64,000 bases of DNA, taken from the NCBI GenBank assembly GCA_025917655.1, contig CP084611.1, positions 2,170,001 to 2,234,000 of the forward strand. The letters are read 5' to 3'. This DNA comes from Chlorella sorokiniana. Its lineage: Eukaryota > Chlorophyta > Trebouxiophyceae > Chlorellales > Chlorellaceae. A program made the translations under genes and the position numbers. The notes beneath the pieces are model-generated. The model saw only the letters and a program-made list of their open reading frames with translations, did no database searches and was not told the origin of the DNA. Below are positions 25,407-36,418 of the stretch, piece by piece (within the stretch, counting starts at the first letter, position 1; each line of letters opens with the position of its first letter).

Positions 25407-27312
25407 ATGCGTTGGACCGATGCTGACACCGCGGCGGCTAGAGTCAAGTTGCCAGCACTTGAGCCGGCCAGCCTTGTGCATCTGAATAACGCTGGTTGTA
25501 GCATACCGAGCACCACGACACTTGCAGCTGTACAAGATTATTTGCAAAGGTGTGATAGCAAATGTTATGGGCCGCCCCGCCCGCCTGCGAGGAGCAGCTT
25601 GCCGCCACCCCTACCCAGCCGGATTCAGTGTCACATGATGCTCTCTACACCACTTCACTGCAGGGAGGCCACGCAAGGCGGTTACGAAGTTGCGGATGCG
25701 TCGGCTGACGTGCTGAAGAGGCCGTACACCGCGCTTGCGCAGCTGATCAACTGCTCCCCGCAAGAAATAGCGGTGGTGACCTCGGCAACTGCAGCGTGGC
25801 AGCAGGTTGTGTACGGATTGGCCTGGAACTGGAAGGCAGGAGATCGGGTGCGCCTAAAACGTGGCGAGTACCCCGGCATGAGGCGCAGCGGCACAGGTGT
25901 GCACCAGCCCCTGCCCCTGCTTGCCACCCGGCGCAGGTGCTTGCCAGCGTGGCTGAGTACGGCAGCAACTGCATCGCGCTGCTCCAGCTGGCCAAGAGGA
26001 CCGGGATCATGGTGCAAGTCATCCCGGAGACGCCCGAGGGCGACATCGATGTTGCTGCCCTGGAGCGGCTCATCAGCGATGGCACGCCGCCGGTGCTGGT
26101 GTGCATCAGCCACGTCCCCACCAGCTCAGGCGAGGGCAGCCACGCTGGGCACGCTGGCGGGCCCGCCGCACCAGCATTGCCCACGGCCTGCTGCTGGCGC
26201 CTGAGGCTGCCCCCATGCTGCGTCTCGCAGGCCGGGTGTACAATGCAGCAGCGCTCGGGGCTTTGTGCCGGCGAGAGGGGGTGCTCTTCCTGCTGGATGC
26301 ATGCCAGAGCGTGGGGCAGCTGCCCGTGGATGTGCAGGCAATAGGCTGCGACTTCCTGTCTGCCACGGGCCGCAAGTACTTGCGTGCGCCACGCGGCAGT
26401 GGTTTCCTCTTCTGCAGACGGTAAGAGCCGCATCGGTCAGGGCTGCAACCGGCCTGCTGCCGTGGCCGGGACAATAGCGACATCGTTGGCACCCTGCTGC
26501 AGGGATGCGCTGGATAGGCTCGAACCTGCGGTGCTCGACAACCAAGGTGCCAGGTCAGAGAGGGCTGGCCGCACCCACAGGGTCTGTGCGGGGCCAGCGA
26601 TGGAGGCGGCGTTGATGACAACCACCTCATGCACGGCAGCTCCCTGAGGGACGCCTCAGACTGCCACCCCGCCCCGCCGCCTGTCAGCAGGTGGACGGGC
26701 CGGAACGAGTACACGCTGCAGCCCACGGCGGAGAGATTCGAGAGCTACGAGCTGAGCTTTGCTGCCAAGGTGAGCGCAGCCTCCTCCAGCAGCTGCGGGC
26801 CGCCCCGTTGCTCAACACATCCATGCCTGGCTGACCGCACCCGCAGGTGGGGCTTGGTGTAGCGGCCAGCGAGTGTGTGGCTGTAGGAATCAACCCGATC
26901 TGGGAGCGAATCCGGCACCTGGCTGGGACGCTGCGCAGCGGGCTGCAGCAGCTGCCGCACGTTACGGTGCTGGACCGCGGGCGCTGCCTCTGCGGGCTGG
27001 TCAGCTTCAACGTGGCGGGCATGACGGGTGAGGGCTGTCCTGGCGCTTGATGGGCAACAGAGTCGCTGCCGGCTCACTGGCCCACGCCCCTTGGGTTCCC
27101 CGCCCAACCCTGCAGCCGACCAGGTGCAGCGGGCGCTCGCGGCGCACCACATCAACACGTCGGTGTCCCGCGCCGGCTCCACGCGCTTTGACTTTGAGCT
27201 GCGGGGCATCTCCGAGGTGGTGCGTGCGTCTGTGCACTACTTCAACACTGAGGAGGAGCTGCAGCGGCTGCTGGATGCGGTGGCGGGCCTGGCCGCAGCA
27301 GGAGCAAAGTAA
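25407..27312 (+). CDS. Class V PLP-dependent aminotransferase/lyase
   Basis: Fold-type I PLP enzyme of aminotransferase class V, the superfamily of cysteine desulfurases, isopenicillin-N epimerase-like enzymes and sulfoxide lyases. The start at 25407 leads quickly to [20 protein letters not shown], the usual substrate-pocket opening. Then come [32 protein letters not shown], and [20 protein letters not shown] with the cofactor-binding Asp and Gln. The Schiff-base lysine sits in [19 protein letters not shown] (codon 26374-26376). The C-terminal domain ends [20 protein letters not shown] and [18 protein letters not shown]. No desulfurase-type catalytic Cys loop was seen, so a lyase or epimerase-like role is more likely than cysteine desulfurase. 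No targeting peptide is evident. Introns at about five sites. Confidence 0.78.
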
Positions 27313-27415
27313 AGTTTAGGGCTGCACCGAGTCTTCAAGTGCTGGGACACTGGTACTGGAATTCACCACCGCAAGACCTTGTCACGACATGCGTTCTACA
27401 AAGATGAATGGGCCG

Positions 27416-27420
27416 TGTAA
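27416..27420 (+). terminator. TGTAA poly(A) signal, PLP enzyme gene
   Basis: TGTAA 104 bases after the stop at 27312. Confidence 0.45.
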
Positions 27421-27598
27421 TCAGTGCAAACGACATGAAGCAGCAGGAGCAGCAGCATGCAGAGGGGAAGTGCAGTTGACGAGAAAGCACCGACCATCGG
27501 TAGCCAGCATGAATGGCGCCGTGTCCTCCACATTCGTGACACCCCATGTAACCCTGCCTGTCTCTAGAACTGGCATGACGAGCTGCAAGCACAGAGCA

Positions 27599-29995
27599 TC
27601 AATCCCACGCTGGCAAGCCAGCCCCAAAGCCCGCGTCCGCAGCTGCTGGGTGCAGCAGCGCCTGCAGTGCCTGGGCGCCCGTCACGCCGCCCGGCTGCTT
27701 CCCCTTCTTCTTCCGCCGCGTGGCATCAATAACCTTCAACACGCCTGCGCAGGGCGGGGGAAGAAGCAATCACATGCTAACTCTGGATAAGCAGCAACAG
27801 TCAGCACTCAGCCATGAAGCCAGGGCTTAGCCAGCCCATCAAGCTCACCCGTCTGTTTGGGATCCCGCTTCTTCTTGGCTGGCTGCCCCAGCAGCTGGGC
27901 AGCATCGGCAGCATCGTCATCGGTGTCGCTGCACACAGCCGGCGATGGCATGGCCGCGTCAAAGGGCTGCTCCTGCCATGTGCCTGGCATCACCAGCTGC
28001 GCCAAGGGCTTCTGCTGGCCCTGGCTGGCCGCTCGCTCAGCAGCCTGTCCAAGTGTAGGGCCTTCTTCTTCAAGCTCTTCAGCAGCCCCGCCACCTGGCC
28101 GCTTGCTGCGCCGCCGCCGCTTCTTCTTGGGCGGCCCGGCTTCGTTCCGCTGATCTGGGCCCTCAGCGGCATCGTCCCCAGAGGCAATCTGTGCCTCGGC
28201 ATGCTTGGCAGCTTGCTGCAAGGGTGGTACGACGGGTGGCGCACCCGTCGTACCGCCTGGTTTAGGCCCTGTCCTGCTGCCTTCCTGCTGCTGAGCTTCT
28301 TGGCGCACTTTGCGCTGGCGCTGATGCTGCTCCTGCTCCTGGCTCTGCGGCGCAGGTGCCGCAGTCTGCTGCCTGTGCTTGCGATGCTTGTCCGCCTTTG
28401 CTTGCTTCCCCTCCTTGCCAGCAGCCATTGCCGCCTCTGCTGGCTTGGCTGGCAGTTCGGCCGTGTTCTGCCGACGCTTCACATCCTTGCTGGCGGCTGC
28501 GGCCGGCCCGGGTGCAGCATTGGCAGGGCTGGCTATCTGCTCCGCTTCCGGCTTCCCGCCAGCAGGCTCTGGCGCTGCAGGGCCGCCGTCTGCAGTAGGC
28601 TGCCGCCTGCGAGGGCGCTCGATGATCCTCTGGTTGTCCAGGATCTCCAGGCGCGGCACCAGCGCCGCAATGCGCTCGCGGTACTCGGGCAGTGCGGCCA
28701 GCGGGGTGCCCTTGAGGGAGAGCGAGCGCAGCTGGGGCAGCTCGCCAAGCACCTGCTCCCGGCAAAAGGCGCGGGATTGGCAGGGTGATGCGCAGTTAAC
28801 ACCTCTGGTTTGCATGGCTGGGCAGCCTGGAGTGAATGCGAGATATGTGGCAGGGGGATCATTCGGCGGCTGCCATGGGCAATGGGCCGGGGCCGACATC
28901 GACCCTGCTTGGTTGCTGTAGCAATGGCAACAAGACCTGGCGCCGTGGAGGGTGTTGAGGCGGCCCGGCTTGGATGCCATGCACACGAGGTGCAAGACGC
29001 AAGGGGCAGAAGCGGGCGATCACGATGCGAGGCAGCCCTCCCTGCGTCACCTGCACGCCCTCCCAAGAGGCGATGGGGTTGCCGCCCAAATCCAGGATGC
29101 TGAGCCGCCTGTTGGCAGCCAGGTCCGCGGGCAGCGCCGTGAGCTGGTTGTGGTTGAGGCGCAGCTCAGTCAGCAGCGGGCAGCCCCTGCAGGCAGCGGC
29201 CCACGGCACAGTCAGCTCCCCCACCTGGCTCATGGGTCAGGCAGCCGCCAGGCAGCACAGGTGGAGGCACGCCAGCACTCACTTGAGCGCGTCGCCCAGC
29301 TCCCGCAGCTGGTTGTGGCTGAGCGACAGTTTTTCCAGCTTGGCGCATCCAGCGCACCAGGTGCCCAGGCTGGCCAGGGCGTTGTGCGACAGCACCAGCG
29401 TGTTGAGCTCTCGAGCCTTCTCCAGCCCCCCACCAGCGTCAGCCGGTTGTCATTAAGGATCAAGGCCTTGAGCGCCTGCAGCCGCCCCACCGCCAGCTTG
29501 CCCTCCAGCTGGTTGCGCCCCAGGTTGAGAACCTCCAGGGCCGCCAGCTCCCTGAGCGCTGCTCCCACGGCGGAGGCGCTCGCCAGGCGGTTGCCCGCCG
29601 CAGAGAGCCAGCGCAGCGAGGGAACGCTGGCGACGCCATCGAGGGACTTCAAGTTGTTCTTGCTCACATCCAGCCTGCTCAACTTGCTGCAAGCAGCCAA
29701 GTCCCCAATCTGCAATCAAAACTTTGTATCAGAGGCCGGTGGCAGCAGCACAGCGGCGGCAGCAGCACGGCGGCGCAAGGCATGCCGCAAGGGCGCGTTG
29801 CCTCGTCAGCACACATGTCATTGAAAGCGCTGCGTGCCTTGAAAGAGCACCGGGCAGCCCCTAAGCCAGCATGCGAAGCCGCTTGTCATGGCGCACCTCG
29901 GTTATCTCTTTGTTGCTAGCATCGAGTCGTGCGATCGTTTCTAGGCTCTGTCCTGGCGCCAGCTTCGAAACAAACTGTGCGTGCAACTGCACCAT
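27599..29995 (-). CDS. Leucine-rich repeat protein with basic, Lys-rich C-terminus
   Basis: Exon 1 is clear: ATG at 29995 (MVQLHAQFVSKLAPGQSLET) to LDASNKEITE, donor GTGCGC after 29897, and acceptor before 29709 continuing IGDLAACSKLSRLDVSKNNL. The junction joins LDASNKEITE to IGDL, a perfect SDS22-like LRR unit. About eight LRRs follow (VPSLRWLSAAGNRLAS, LAALEVLNLGRNQLEGKL, LKALILNDNRLTLVGG, LTELRLNHNQLTALPADLA, RRLSILDLGGNPIASW, LPQLRSLSLKGTPLAAL). An LRR-cap-like LVPRLEILDNQRIIERPRR comes next. A long Ala/Lys/Gln-rich region with basic clusters (GPPKKKRRRRSKRPGG) suggests a nuclear or nucleolar location. The end is VLKVIDATRRKKKGKQPGG through LLHPAAADAGFGAGLPAWD. Likely an adaptor or ribosome-biogenesis-type protein; this is inference. 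Confidence 0.75.
28226..28254. repeat. Perfect 13-bp inverted repeat inside LRR coding region
   Basis: GGTACGACGGGTG (28226-28238), a 3-base loop GCG, then the exact reverse complement (28242-28254). It lies in the coding sequence for the Pro/Gly-rich GGTTGAPPVVPP segment. Confidence 0.85.
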
Positions 29996-30335
29996 AATCG
30001 TGCCCTCCACCAAAGGCGGGCAGCGTGTTTCTGTTCACAATTCAGTCTCTGTTATGCAGAGTGCATGCATGTCAATCCTAATTGAAGCCATGAAATGGTC
30101 ATTGCCGCCTGGCGCAGCAGGCGCGCCAATTCGCCTGCTATTCAGACGAGCTCTTCGCCTACTAAGTCTTCGATTTCTTTATGTTCTTTGCTCGAGTGTC
30201 AATTCTGTAAGCAACCGTTTTTTTCTGGTGCAGCCCCCTCCTTCTTGGGCCGCTTGGGCCGCCAAGGCAAAGCTACCCAAGAACAGAACAAATATGCTTG
30301 AGGTGACAGGGTCACAGAGGTGCGTTGCAGACGGG
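29996..30335. promoter_or_regulatory. Divergent promoter region, LRR protein / carotenoid oxygenase 3
   Basis: 340 bases between opposite starts, with a T-rich stretch near 30,165-30,225. An open frame continues upstream of the chosen oxygenase start, so its 5' limit could be earlier. Confidence 0.4.
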
Positions 30336-33300
30336 ATGGAAGCCTTCATTCCCCTGCCTGCTGGCAGCCCTCGTCGGGTGCACCGCCGCCTCGTACGTCG
30401 CCATGCACAGGCAGTTGCAGCGGCATCAGCAGGCAGAGGGAAGGACCCTTTGCAACCGACAGCAAAGTTCTCTTGCATCAGCCCCGTATCCCACGGCTAC
30501 GTGCGCTCCGGCAAGGAACGCTCCGGGGCAGGCGCTGCTCCGGGCGCCCTGCGCACATCCACTGTGGAGCGCACCCAGGTGGAGGTGGAGCAGCGGGGTG
30601 GCGAACAGCCAGCAACACCACCGCCGCCTCCACGCAATCGGGATGGCCGGCGATACGTGCGTGTGGACCCGCGGTACCAGCAGTTTTTGGACAACTGGGA
30701 CCGCGGCTTCATAGAGGCGCAGGAGGAGCCAGAGGGCTACTACTTGGAAGTGGTGCAGGGGGCGGTGCCGCCCGAAATCGTGGGCACGCTGTTCCGCAAC
30801 GGCCCTGGCTCGTTTGCCGTGGGCGGCGAGCGCGTGCAGCACCCGTACGACGGCGACGCGCTGGTGCTGTCGCTGGCCTTTGACGGCACCGGCCGCGTGT
30901 TCTTCCGCTCCCGCTTTGTGCGCACCGCAGAGTGAGGCTCGACGGGGGCCGCCTGCTGCTGCTTGCGTCAGAGGGCAAGGGCGCAAGGCGTGGTGGCAGC
31001 CTGCATTGGCGCGCGGCGATGGGGAGCCGGCCCCATCCACCGCCGCCGTGCCGCCGCCTGCAGGTTCCTGGCTGAGAGGCGGGAGGGGCGCATCCTCTTC
31101 CGCGGCACCTTTGCCACGCAGCGCGCCGGCGGCCCCGCCGCCAACGCGCTGGACCTTCACGTGAAGAACACCAGCAACACAAACGTGGTGCACTGGGGTG
31201 GCCGCTTGTGGAGCCTGTTTGAGGCGGGACAGCCGTACCGCCTGGACCCCGCCAGCCTGTCCACGCTGGGGCTGGACACGCTGGGCGGCCGCTTCAGGCC
31301 GGGCCTGCCGTTCGACATGGGGGCTGCAGCCAATGCCGCGCTGGGGGGCTGGTGCGCGGCACGCACCGCCCCGCGTGGGCAGCGCGCAGCACATGCCGGG
31401 GGAGCTGCTGGGGGCTGGCGGCGACGCGGTGACCGCCCACCCGCATGTCGACCCCACCACGGGCCGCTTGGTGACGTTCTCCTACAGGTGCTGCAGGCGC
31501 AGACGCATGCTTCCTCCCGATGCATGCTGATGCGACAAGTGTGTGAATGCGGGCTCGCGCTGCGGCATGCAGCGACACAGTCACCGCCATGCAACGCCGC
31601 CCCGCAGGGTGATCCCCAGTATACGCTCGCCGCCGCTGCCGCCCTACCTGGGCACACGCCTGACTTTCTACGAGCTGGACGAAGAGTTTGGGGTGGCTGG
31701 CCAGCGCGAATACGACCTGGACGGCTTTGCGTTCCTGCACGACTTTGCCATGACCCCCTCCTACTACGTCGTGTTTCAGAACCCAGTCACGGGTGTGTGC
31801 GGCAGGTGCAGGCATCGACCAGCTGACTGTGTGCCCAGGGGCAGGCACCCATGGGGTGGTCACAGCGCCATGTGCCCGCACAGTCCCACCCTGTGCCGAC
31901 CCCATCCCTCAGGCGCCCAGCACTCACTCCCAACCCTCGCCCCTGCTCCCTGCTCACCTGCCCCCTCCCTTTTATTTCCCCCAAACCCCTCAATGCAGTC
32001 GACAACGTGCCGTATATGCTGGGCCGGCTCCCGGCCGCAGCATGCGTGCGCTGGGTGGAGGGGCAGCCGACCCTGGTGCACCTCATCCCCCGACCCGGCA
32101 GAACAGACTCTGAGGTGGGGGCCGCACAGCGTGCAGGGCATGCCCCCTTTGCGTGACCCTGGTTGACAAGCACAGCCGTCGACAGCATCGGCAGAGCCGC
32201 TGCATTGATTGGTGCCCGCAGGGCCGCCCCCTGCAGCCTCGCACGTTCACCGCGCCGCCGCTCTTTGTGTTCCACCACGCCAACGCGTACGAGTCGCCCG
32301 ACGGCCGCCACGTCAGCGTGGACAGCATCCACTATGACAGCCTGCCCGCGGTGGGGCGGGAGGCGCTGGCGGAACAACAGGCGAGGGGGATCGGGGGAGA
32401 GGGGTGCAGGCTGTAGCACTGCTTGGCTTGTGATGCCAGCGCATGATGCTCATGTGCACTCACCGGCATGTTTGCCTGCGGATGAGCGACCCCTCTCACC
32501 CCACCCCACCGCTATCCGCGCCACCACCACCACCACCCCCTCCCCCGGATGCGCCGCAGGTTGACCCGGACGTGGCGTTCCGCAGCCGCCTGCGCCGCGT
32601 GGACCTGGACCTTGCGGGCGGGGCGGTGCGGGTGGCCACCCACCTGCACCAGTACCTGGAGATGCCCGCCATCAACGAGCAGCGCTGGGTGGGCGGGGCC
32701 CGCGGCGCCTGCAGGCCGTCGCGGCGGCCGGCGTGCTGCGCTGTGTCTGCGCCTGCGGCCACACAAGCTCCGACAGCTCTGCCCTGCTTCATCGCTGGTG
32801 CCCTGCTGCCCCCGCCACAGGGCCAGCCCCACCGATATGTGTACGGCTACAACAGCGTGTTCGACGAGGGCAACGTGCAGATAGGCATTGCCAAGGCAGG
32901 ATGGAAGCCTTTGCACCACAGAAACATGCAGCGCTGCGCGTGAACCTGCCGGCATTTGACAGCCTGCCGCGTGCATTGCTGCAGGTGGACACGCAGGCGG
33001 GAACAACCAGCGTGTGGCGCCCGGCTTCCAGAAGTTTGCGCTGGAACCGCGCTTTGTGGCGCGGCCGGGGCCACCGCGGAGGACGATGGCTGGCTGCTGA
33101 CTGTCATGTTCGACTCTGGTGCGGCAAGCAGCGGGGCCAGGGCTGCAGGCGGTGCGTGCGCCTGCACTCACCTCGCCTGCTTGCTTGCAGGCACGCTGGA
33201 CTGCCACCTCGTCATTCTGAGCGCACAACACTTGGAGCAGGGGCCCGTGGCAATGCTGAAGTTCCGCGAGGCACGTGGGTTGTTGTGGGGCTTGCTGTCA

Positions 33301-33425
33301 CGCTGACTGGAACTTGCTGGCCCCTATTGCTTCCGTTCATGATCTTATTGACTGTTGCTTCCTGTTTGCAGCCTGTCCCAAGTGGCCTGCACGGGTGCTG
33401 GACGAGTACCTACCACGGGCCATGA
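30336..33425 (+). CDS. Carotenoid cleavage dioxygenase, copy 3
   Basis: Third RPE65/CCD-family oxygenase, of a different subtype from the tandem pair: it has GTLFRNGPGSFAVGGERVQH, DLHVKNTSNTNVVHWGGRLW and YDLDGFAFLHDFAMTPSYYV, resembling cyanobacterial and algal apocarotenoid oxygenases. Other blocks: VTAHPHVDPTTGRLVTFSYR, VFHHANAYESPDGRHVSVDS, GQPHRYVYGYNSVFDEGN, AEDDGWLLTVMFDSG, and the end VPSGLHGCWTSTYHGP. Iron ligands can be placed in TAHP, LHDF, FHHAN and LHGCW. I chose the ATG at 30336 (MEAFIPLPAGSPRRVHRRLV), which gives an Arg/Ala/Ser-rich leader; the frame is open further upstream (ATG at 30091), so a longer transit peptide is possible. About ten introns. Frame slips occur near 31,350-31,450 and 33,030-33,070. 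Confidence 0.85.
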
Positions 33426-33631
33426 CATCGCAGCACCAAACCCTGTCCCGCTGTGGTACACAACGCATCATACATCTTCATTTCACATGATTCATGTACA
33501 TTTGCACATGAAATGAATATAATATACACATTCTATACAAGTATAGTACAGCTCAACCCACGTCCTCGTGCGACGATCACAAATCAGGCAAGGCCTTGCT
33601 GGGCCCTCACCGCAAACACCTTGCACGATGC

Positions 33632-34635
33632 TCACTCGTAGTTGGGGTTCACGCCACCTCTGCCCACCACACGCTCGGTGGTGCCAAGGCTCTCCACCTC
33701 GCCACCGCCCACCTCTCGCTCGGCACCGGTAGCACGCGTCTCCACCTACAACGGATGTGGCAGCAAACGGCGTGCTCTCTGAGATGCATACTGTGGAAAG
33801 GGCGCCATTGTCGCCGGCTGAGCTGCTGCACCTCCAGCAGCTCACCACGTACTCCTGCTCCACGGGGCGGTGCTCCTGCAGCATCTCCACCCGCTCCTTC
33901 ACAACCGGGCGGTCCTCCACCTGCAGCGCATGTTTGCAGGCGGCGACACCTGCTCAGTCAGGAGCAAGCAGGTGAGGGACAACTGTCCCAGCTGGCAGCC
34001 CCAAAGAGTCGAGCAGCCACCCTCCCACCTTGGTGAAGTACTCGGCGCTCCCCTGGCCGGTGACAGTCGCATGAAGGGGAGGGGTACACGAGAGCATGTG
34101 AGCAATGAGTGTCGATCAAATGGCTGTGGGTGATGGCAGGCTGCTTGCAGCATGGCAAACACCGCTACCGCCTGCTGCGCAGCGGCCCCACCTGCATCAG
34201 AGCCGGCCCCACCTGCATGCGCTGGGTGTCGGCGTAACCGCCCTCGCCGCTGGCGCCGTACCCGGTGGCAGCATAGCCAGCCTGGCCACCAGTCGTGCCG
34301 TAGGGGTCTCAGAGTAGATAGCCTGGCCCATTGGGGCGGCCGCGGCGCGTCAGAGGCGGTGGTGGCGGTGCCGGGGTCAACAGGGGAGGCAATGCCCTGC
34401 AGGCAAGGCGGTAACACGCAGGCTGACATCTGCACTCATGAGGCTGGTGCCGCGCCGATGGGCCAACAGCGAACAAGTGGCGTGCCTGCTGGCCTCCCTG
34501 GGCCCTCACCGCGGTGTTGGCGGAGCCGTATGAAGCGCCCACATTGGTGTAGCCGCTGCCAATCTTGTCGCTGCCGTGCGCGGCATCCTCTGTGCCCATG
34601 CCTAGCTTCTCCTTGACCTTCTGGCCAATGCCCAT
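33632..34635 (-). CDS. Small stress-type protein with DUF2382-like repeat, paralogue A
   Basis: The start at 34635 reads MGIGQKVKEKLGMGTEDAAH, then a Gly/Tyr-rich exon (SGYTNVGASYGSANTA; YGTTGGQAGYAATGYGASGE), then QGSAEYFTK. A charged module follows, EDRPVVKERVEMLQEHRPVE QEYVV (two adjacent parts, near 33,845-33,920). The last exon reads VETRATGAEREVGGGEVE and LGTTERVV, ending NPNYE. The RPVVKERV/EHRPVEKE pattern recalls DUF2382 (YsnF/AvaK) of bacterial stress proteins; the Gly-rich, Cys-free, hydrophilic body recalls LEA proteins. The paralogue at 35,180-36,151 shares exon order and sequence. Function unknown; a desiccation or osmotic stress role is inference. Frame details between exons 1 and 3 are uncertain. 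Confidence 0.65.
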
Positions 34636-35179
34636 GGTGGCGGTTGAGGTGAGAGAGGTGCGTGCGCTGCAGGCAGCAGGCAGCGGCAGCGGGTGCACAG
34701 CGGTTAGCTTCTGTTGTAGCTTCTGTTGGCTGTCAGCTGGGCCTCCGGGTGTCGTTCGACCTGAAGAGGCCCTTGGCAACACATCCAGCCCTTTGATAGG
34801 CAAGGGCAAGTTGATCAGCCTCGGAGAGAGGAGGAGAACGAGGGCGGCTTGACAGCCCTGGGGCCCAGCCATCGGGTAGGGCCTCAGAAAGCACCTGTTG
34901 TCTTGGGAGCGAGGCTAGTCGCCGGGAGACCACGAATGGCAAGTCTTCGGATGAATTACTCGACAACAAGGCGAAGAATGTGGCTGCCAAGGCAGCTGGG
35001 CGGCATTATAAGACCAGCGCCCGTGAAGGCGGTGGGCACCTGGCCAACTGGCCAACTACACCTCGGCAACAACCCCCTCGAATGCGTGTCGCATGCCCGT
35101 CTGTCTGTCTTGTTTGTCAACCAGGCACACTCACTCCAAGATCCCGTTCCACAGTCGCAAAGCTCAGCCCCCAGCAGCC
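34636..35179. promoter_or_regulatory. Shared promoter of the two DUF2382-like paralogues
   Basis: 544 bases lie between two head-to-head paralogous starts, so they are probably co-regulated. No conserved frame is present. I could not identify a specific stress element by eye. Confidence 0.5.
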
Positions 35180-36151
35180 ATGGAGAAGATCAAGGAGGTG
35201 TTCACCGGCAAGAGCGCCGAGGAGCGCGACGCGGAGCGCGCCACCCGCAGGGGCACAGGCTCAAACTACACCGGCGCGACCGGGCGGGCACAGAGTACAC
35301 CGCTGCCACCGGCACAGAGTACACTGGGGGCGTGGCGGGTGGGCCCGCCTACGGCAGCACGGTGAGTTGCGCCCGCTCACGCGGCAGTGGGTTTCTGGCG
35401 GGGGATGGGTGCACAGCCTGCCTGCCTGCCGCTGCAGCACCGGCATGCCTCTATGCTGCTGCGATATGTGGCTGCTCAACACCCTTCCACCCTGCTGCCC
35501 GCAGGCCACTGGGTACACCGAGGGCCCCGAGGTGGCCGCTGTGCAGCAGACCACCACCACCGTGCCCGTGGTTGCCGCCGTGCCCTCTGGGGAGGCACCC
35601 CGAGGGCAGGTGGGGAGACCTACCGCCAAGGCGAGGAGGCCACCTGCGCGCAGGAGTACTTTACCAAGGTGGGCCCTTGCGGCGTGGGCAGGCTGCGGGG
35701 TGCACGGGCCCGCTCGATTGAACAGACTGCCAGCCTGCGCAGCAGTATCGCGTGTGATGTTGGCTGGTGACGGCTGATCCATGCCAAGTGGGTGTGGTGA
35801 TGTGCAGACGGAGGACCGGCCCGTGGTGAAGGAGCGGGTGGAGATGATCAAGGAGCACCGCCCAGTGGAGAAGGAGTTTGTGGTGAGCGGCTGCGGCGCT
35901 GGCCATGCGCTTCTGCTGCCCCGACGTCCGTGCATGAAGGGGCCCCGCAGCCAATCCATGTCCTGCAAGCCCAACCGCCCCCCTCCGCGCCCCCCCAGGT
36001 GGAGACGCGCGCCACCGGCGTGGAGCGTGAGGTCGCGGGCGGCGAGGTGGAGCACCTGGGCACCACCGAGCGCGTGGTGGCCGTCACCCCGCCCCGCCCC
36101 CTGCGAGTAGAGCTGAGGCAGGGCGGAGCAGTTGCTTCACTGCATCCCTGA
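35180..36151 (+). CDS. Small stress-type protein with DUF2382-like repeat, paralogue B
   Basis: Starts MEKIKEVFTGKSAEERDAER (ATG 35180), continues into Thr/Tyr/Gly repeats (GSNYTGATG, TEYTAATGTEYTGG), a Val/Thr-rich exon (VQQTTTTVPVVAAVPSGEAP), and CAQEYFTK. Then come EDRPVVKERVEMIKEHRPVE followed by KEFVV (35,812-35,884) and VETRATGVEREVAGGEVEHL GTTERVV. Exon order, splice positions and the last two modules match paralogue A on the opposite strand, while the N-termini have diverged. The frame slips by one base near 35,278, between NYTGATG and the second TEYT repeat. Hydrophilic, Cys-free until one residue, no membrane segment. Eukaryotic members of this motif family are uncommon as far as I know; I infer stress function only by composition. 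Confidence 0.65.
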
Positions 36152-36418
36152 TGCTCTCTGCGCAGCAGCGCAATCAGCCTGCTGCTCTGCATTGATGGAT
36201 CACACCTTCAGCAAATCTGGTTCCAATAGTTGATTCAATAGGGTGTGAACAGCAAACATGCAGCAACCGAGAGGCGTGCGGGTGGGCAAGGGGCGTGCTC
36301 CGTCAGCATCAGGGCTCCACTGCACAGCCCACAAGGAGATGCATAGCAGTTCAAATTTCAAAAGATGGGTGCATGCTTCACAAAAAGCTTGCGGATGAGC
36401 AGCAGCAGGCATGGCTGA

